Source: Jaltomata sinuosa (Eukaryota; Streptophyta; Magnoliopsida; Solanales; Solanaceae). Taken from it: DNA of 64,000 bases. This document shows, piece by piece, positions 61,701-64,000 of the stretch; position 1 is the stretch's first letter, and the number at the start of each line of letters is the position of its first letter. The notes under the pieces are model-generated. The model did no database searches. It was not told the DNA's origin and was given only the letters and a program-made list of their open reading frames with translations. Where the stretch lies: NCBI GenBank assembly GCA_003996215.1, contig QJPP01000451.1:1-64000 (forward strand). Direction: 5' to 3'. The position numbers and the translations under genes were made by a program.

Positions 61701-61881
61701 AAGCAGAACCAGGGGGATGTTTCCACACTAAATTGTAACACAGACTAACCGGTTCCGGGTGTCTCTCTCCAATTCCAAGGGGAAACTCCACTCGCGGTGA
61801 CTGCATCTGCCGCTGTTATGGCAAGAGGATGACCATCATGATCCAGACGTCGTTCTAAATTAAGAGTTGGTCTCCCATTCT
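49747..61881 (-). CDS. GT-1: Trihelix transcription factor GT-1 (GT-1/GT-4 subgroup), C-terminal exons
   Basis: Three minus-strand exons: 61881-61750, 61263-61039 and 49949-49747, all with AG/GT borders and matching phases, totalling 560 nt with the stop. Exon 1 of these reads ENGRPTLNLERRLDHDGHPL and GVSPWNWRETPGTG. Exon 2 has YEGRVISVKWGDYTKRIGID, FRLRTKRAFWLEDED and DRDMPLGNYTLHVDEG. Exon 3 has LMIKICMYDEADHLPVHTED and ends PGAVYRGVN. This is the conserved C-terminal domain of Arabidopsis GT-1. The family binds GT elements of light-regulated promoters through an N-terminal trihelix, which must be encoded upstream of the window; no trihelix exon was found up to 64,000. The last intron is about 11 kb and full of transposons. 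All visible exons are intact, so the gene is probably functional. Confidence 0.88.
49950..50731. mobile_element. Intron sequence with a LINE relic
   Basis: Start of the large GT-1 intron. At about 50,328-50,385 (plus strand) the reading VDTDHLLLHFSFTSELWAD matches the zinc-binding tail (zf-RVT) of L1-type LINE reverse transcriptases, just after a run of A. The rest shows no coding signal. The relic is short and its limits are unknown. Confidence 0.4.
51170..53060 (+). pseudogene. Copia Gag and integrase remnants
   Basis: Gag is broken by many stops, but the zinc knuckle CQICRRNSHIAPTC (about 51,883-51,924) is clear. The integrase zinc-binding part starts at HQQVGHPHSR (52,410) and crosses a frame change at about 52,500 into CTSCQVGKSCKLPF. 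The core has the three catalytic positions: Asp in VHCDLWGP, Asp in VFQSDGGGEFH and Glu in EQNGVAERKHRHIVE. The frame stops at 53048. No protease motif was located between the Gag knuckle and the integrase. Confidence 0.82.
53653..55342 (+). pseudogene. Copia reverse transcriptase and RNase H remnants
   Basis: RT starts with MQALQSNGTWNLVPR and VVGSRWVFKT, breaks at about 54,000-54,040, then continues with FSPVVKATTIRLVLS, QLDVKNAFLHGDL and ALYGLKQAPKAWFHKF. The catalytic box reads LFRMDDIILTG instead of YVDD. Stops at about 54,237 and 54,443. RNase H: FSDADWGGCP, STEAEYMSLALLAAE, and the tail VDIFTKPLTKTPF near 55,250. Several frames are needed to read through. The changed YVDD box and nonsense codons mean no activity. 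Confidence 0.84.
55621..55991. other. Intron segment, nothing recognised
   Basis: Between the copia element and the MITE pair. It has GCGATCGTGAGCCC and GCGATTGCAAAG words like those in some gypsy LTRs, but no ends or coding motif could be set. Confidence 0.35.
56221..56375. repeat. hAT left subterminal repeats (GGCGA/TCGCC)
   Basis: A dense run of GGCGA and TCGCC pentamers in both orientations, with GCCATGGCGA repeated. The right end (59,728-59,790) has fewer copies. hAT transposases commonly bind short subterminal repeats, so these are the likely binding sites. Confidence 0.6.
56605..56820 (+). promoter_or_regulatory. Pyrimidine-rich leader of the hAT transposase gene
   Basis: A long CT-rich tract with TTTCTTCTTCTAC repeats between the terminal region and the start codon. 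GGTAAGTAAC at 56,606 looks like a splice donor, so the leader may contain an intron. Confidence 0.4.
56921..59526 (+). CDS. hAT transposase, four exons, 768 aa, open throughout
   Basis: Exons 56921-57971, 58081-58785, 58886-59004 and 59095-59526. The splice phases fit exactly (2307 nt = 769 codons with stop). The start MASQSNSS is the first ATG after the pyrimidine-rich leader. Domains: BED-type zinc finger with C29, C32 and H46 (about residues 25-60); Asp/Glu- and Ser-rich linker; DUF659 with IMMDKWTARNG (first catalytic Asp) and VVTDNASEN (second) at about residues 230-320; CAAHCINLMF; C-terminal dimerisation domain (hATC) split over exons 3 and 4 (LTCSSSGCERNWSVFEH, IHSKKWNRLE, LNDLVYIKYN). 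An acidic tail ends the protein. It would cut and insert the surrounding element in the nucleus. No stop, frameshift or broken splice site is seen, so it may be active. Confidence 0.9.
60040..60478. mobile_element. Tourist-like MITE, complete
   Basis: Ends GGGGTCGTTTGGTAGAG and CCACCAAACGACCCC are inverted. Target duplications TAA at 60037-60039 (shared with the neighbouring MITE) and 60479-60481. 439 bp, non-coding, with repeated ATTAGTAATGC words. It belongs to the same family as 55995-60036. Confidence 0.85.
60482..61038. other. Remainder of the large GT-1 intron
   Basis: T-rich plant intron sequence on both sides of 60,780-60,960. No coding or element signal recognised. Confidence 0.5.
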
Positions 61882-62756
61882 CTGTACATCCAAAATTTAA
61901 AAAGTATATTCCACTGCATATTGTAACTTGCAATTCAACAATAAAAAAATTAGCATGAAAAAGTAAGTGCAATAAATACTGCACGTCGTTCAGAAACACT
62001 GAGTGAATATTTCAGGAAAAATAAAGCGGCAATCATCTTAGCATAATTTAGTTTGCATTCCTTTAGAAACCAAACTGGAAACTTGCAGTTAAGGATTCTG
62101 TGCTCATGATTAAGTCGGAAAAATTATTTTTCTACCCTCATTGAATCAGATGGGAGACTCGTTTTTAGGTTGAAATGGTTTTCTTTTAATTAGATCCCAT
62201 TCTAATCGACATTGATAGGTTTAGTTAGGCTTTTTGCACATGGCTAAGAATCCGAAGGCAGTCTTCCTTCATTAGTTACTTTGGTCTAACTTACATCTAA
62301 ATCCATGACAACAGATTGACCTAACGTAAGCGAAACTTTTGTGAGGGGAAGTAATGGGGATATATATTAGAGCATAATGGAAGAAAAGAAATTCAATAAT
62401 AGAAGATGACAAGGTATTGTTGACTTCAAGATATGGCTGCTTCCACGCTTTCATATGATACGCGTTTAGGGGAAACAAAGGATTATTCAAGGTGAAGTAT
62501 GATTCAGTTTTTTAAGCATTATAGAAACAACGCTACGGTAACTTGTTGCATCTAAGATGATCATGCATGTGAAAAGGGGGAAGGAGTGATGCACATATGC
62601 AAAAGATTGACACGTCCCCGGGTGATCCACTTCCAAATTCGTGGATTACAAATTAGCTTAAGGTTTTGGACCTACGGTATCATCAAGCTATTCAAAAATG
62701 AAACATTAACCATCTACAACTCCGAAGGATGTGTAAATAAGTATCCTTTAGATCCC
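61882..62756. other. GT-1 upstream intron, no exon found
   Basis: The acceptor for the exon at 61881 is TACAG. I searched the minus strand for the exon that precedes it in GT-1 (the SFMQF-type segment) and for the trihelix and found neither. Confidence 0.5.
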
Positions 62757-62773
62757 ATGTATATTTCGTATCC

Positions 62774-63391
62774 CCTTTTTTTTTTTTTTGATCAGGTAAA
62801 TATATTTTCATTTATAAACATGGTCAAAATGCCGTATACAAGGGGTAAACAAAAATGTCAAGAATCTACAAAATGATATGATTCTCTACAAACTCCACCC
62901 AATCATCTATACAATAAGGAACTTTATGTGAGCACCAAAAGAAGATAAGGGAATGGAGACTACTCCTCAACAGGGAGAAACTCGACTCTACTCCTTCAAA
63001 GCTCTCCTATTCTTCTCTCTCCAAACAATCCACATTAACGCAAGTGGAACCACATTCCAAGCCCTTCGTCTTCTCCTCCTTCCACTCTTCCAGCTGAACA
63101 TCAACTCTTTCACAGTTTTTGACATTGCCGATGGAGTGTCAAACCACCTAAACATATCCCACCATAACCTCATCGTTAACCCACAATGTAGATGAAGATG
63201 ATCCACGTCCTCACCCGTCTTCTTACACATGTAACACCAATTGACGCAAACCTTTCGCTTTCTAAGATTTTCCACTGTCAAAATCACTCCTCTAGTGGCT
63301 AGCCAAGTGAAAAAACACACCTTCCTTGGCACCTTTCGTATCCATATTGCATGCTCCTCTCTAACCAACAGATTCTGATAGGACTTCACAG
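62774..63391 (-). mobile_element. 5'-truncated L1-type LINE
   Basis: On the minus strand the last 130 residues of an L1 reverse transcriptase protein are open, with the zinc-binding zf-RVT domain (KVPRKVCFFTWLATRGVILT, CYMCKKTGEDVDHLHLHC). A poly(A) tail (seen as poly(T) at about 62,776-62,791) ends it. Target duplications of 17 bp with two mismatches flank it (ATGTATATTTCGTATCC at 62757-62773 and 63392-63408). RT and endonuclease domains are missing through 5' truncation. It lies in the same orientation as GT-1. Confidence 0.85.
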
Positions 63392-63408
63392 ATGTATATT
63401 ATGTATCC

Positions 63409-63543
63409 TTTATTGTCTTGTATTATAAAAGAGTTGTTCTAACCAATAGTTTAATAACTTAAACAAGAGCTTCCATCTTATCTTTCATTTGTGATCTAGT
63501 TTAGAGCTTCCACCTTATCTTTCACTTGTGATCTAGTTTTATA
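63409..63543 (+). repeat. End of an LTR (retrotransposon fragment)
   Basis: A TATA-like TATTATAAAAGAG and two tandem copies of an AGAGCTTCCA(C/T)CTTATC...GATCTAGTTT unit of about 35 bp, directly followed by a tRNA-Met primer site. The left part of the LTR is not visible before the LINE. Confidence 0.5.
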
Positions 63544-63555
63544 TGGTATCAGAGC
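63544..63555 (+). other. Primer-binding site (tRNA-Met)
   Basis: Perfect TGGTATCAGAGC. The sequence after it has three tandem CTCTAACACCTGCTTC words and no recognisable gag, so the element is a fragment or is interrupted by the fold-back. Confidence 0.75.
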
Positions 63556-63673
63556 CCAATGCCAACCTCTTCATCCACATCCCTTCCTCCTCTGTATCCA
63601 TGCGGTCTCTAACACCTGCTTCGTCAAACTACCTTAACCAAGTTGTCTCTAACACCTGCTTCTTCAAACTGTC

Positions 63674-63967
63674 TTGTAAAGATGTGACACCTGGGCCTAA
63701 CTCAACCCCAAAAGCTAGCTCATGAGGGGAGGATAGCCCAAGTCCATATAAGCAGACCGCCAGTCCATTCCCCAACCAATGTGGGACTTTCACCCACTCT
63801 AACACCCCCTTCACGCTCCAGTTGGGCCCCGGGCGTGAAAAGGGTGTTAGAGTGGGTGAAAGTCCCACATTGGTTGGGAATGGACTGGCGGTCTGCTTAT
63901 ATGGACTTTGGGCAATCCTTTCCTCATGAGCTAGCTTATGGGGTTGAGATCGGCCATATCTTTACAT
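63674..63967. repeat. Strong fold-back (inverted repeat) element
   Basis: Two arms of about 120 bp, nearly identical in reverse complement, meet at about 63,825: CCAATGTGGGACTTTCACCC on the left and GGGTGAAAGTCCCACATTGG on the right. The pairing also runs through TATAAGCAGACCGCCAGTCC. The innermost part has CTTCACGC...GGCGTGAAAAG with a GC-rich loop of about 15 bases. Outer parts pair with small gaps to about 63,674 and 63,967. TGTTAGAGTGGGTGAAAGTCCC resembles the start of small LTR elements in many plants, so the palindrome may be two copies joined head to head. Confidence 0.8.
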
Positions 63968-64000
63968 GTCTTAACCATGTCGTCTCTCACCTGCTTCTTC

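Noticed and set aside
62953..63195. 80-residue plus-strand frame
   Set aside because: Antisense of the L1 zf-RVT domain.
63544..63555. TGGTATCAGAGC as part of a tRNA-Met gene
   Set aside because: Only the primer-site 12-mer is present; no tRNA arms surround it.

Overview
The window is plant nuclear DNA, most likely from a Solanaceae genome (pepper, tomato, potato or tobacco type). The reasons are spliced genes, AT-rich intergenic DNA, several Ty3/gypsy, copia, hAT, MULE, LINE and MITE families nested in one another, plastid and mitochondrial insertions, and LTR and LINE styles I associate with that family. The species call is inference. Only one ordinary host gene is clear: the 3' half of a GT-1-type trihelix transcription factor on the minus strand (exons 61750-61881, 61039-61263 and 49747-49949).

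Layout. 1-about 11,600: right-hand part of a large Mutator-like element. It carries the C-terminal end of a MURA-type transposase (plus strand, ends 527) facing a DUF1985/Ulp1-like cysteine protease gene (minus strand, 4314-7849, probable non-coding first exon ending at 11267). All non-coding space is filled by arrays of short palindromes. About 11,600-15,150: a long LTR resembling Ogre/Tat elements. About 15,320-18,690: organelle-like, probably mitochondrial, DNA with a short rrn18 piece. 18,700-21,376: a truncated gypsy LTR. 21,377-23,904: unique-looking sequence with an MRT4-like pseudogene fragment.

23,905-43,411: a 19.5-kb chromovirus-type Ty3/gypsy element with two LTRs and a perfect TTTAT target duplication. 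It was entered by a related solo LTR (26,586-28,644, in gag) and by an Athila-like gag-protease element in reverse orientation (30,958-39,416, in RNase H). One LTR of the latter was hit by a 5'-truncated RTE LINE (37,188-38,463). Insertion junctions and target duplications give this order directly.

43,417-49,746: AT-rich DNA with a four-copy tandem repeat, a 1-kb non-autonomous MULE with long inverted repeats (46,003-46,990), and a plastid insertion carrying a psbZ pseudogene between 20-bp direct repeats. 49,747-64,000: the GT-1 gene. Its last intron is about 11 kb and holds a decayed copia element (50,732-55,615, TSD CTAAT) and two abutting Tourist-like MITEs, one of which contains a 3.58-kb hAT transposon whose four-exon transposase reads open for 768 codons. 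Upstream of the visible exons are a 5'-truncated L1 LINE, the end of an LTR with a perfect tRNA-Met primer site, and a strong fold-back.

The most unusual parts are the palindrome arrays spread over the introns and flanks of the Ulp1-like MULE gene, and the apparently intact hAT element inside the GT-1 intron.
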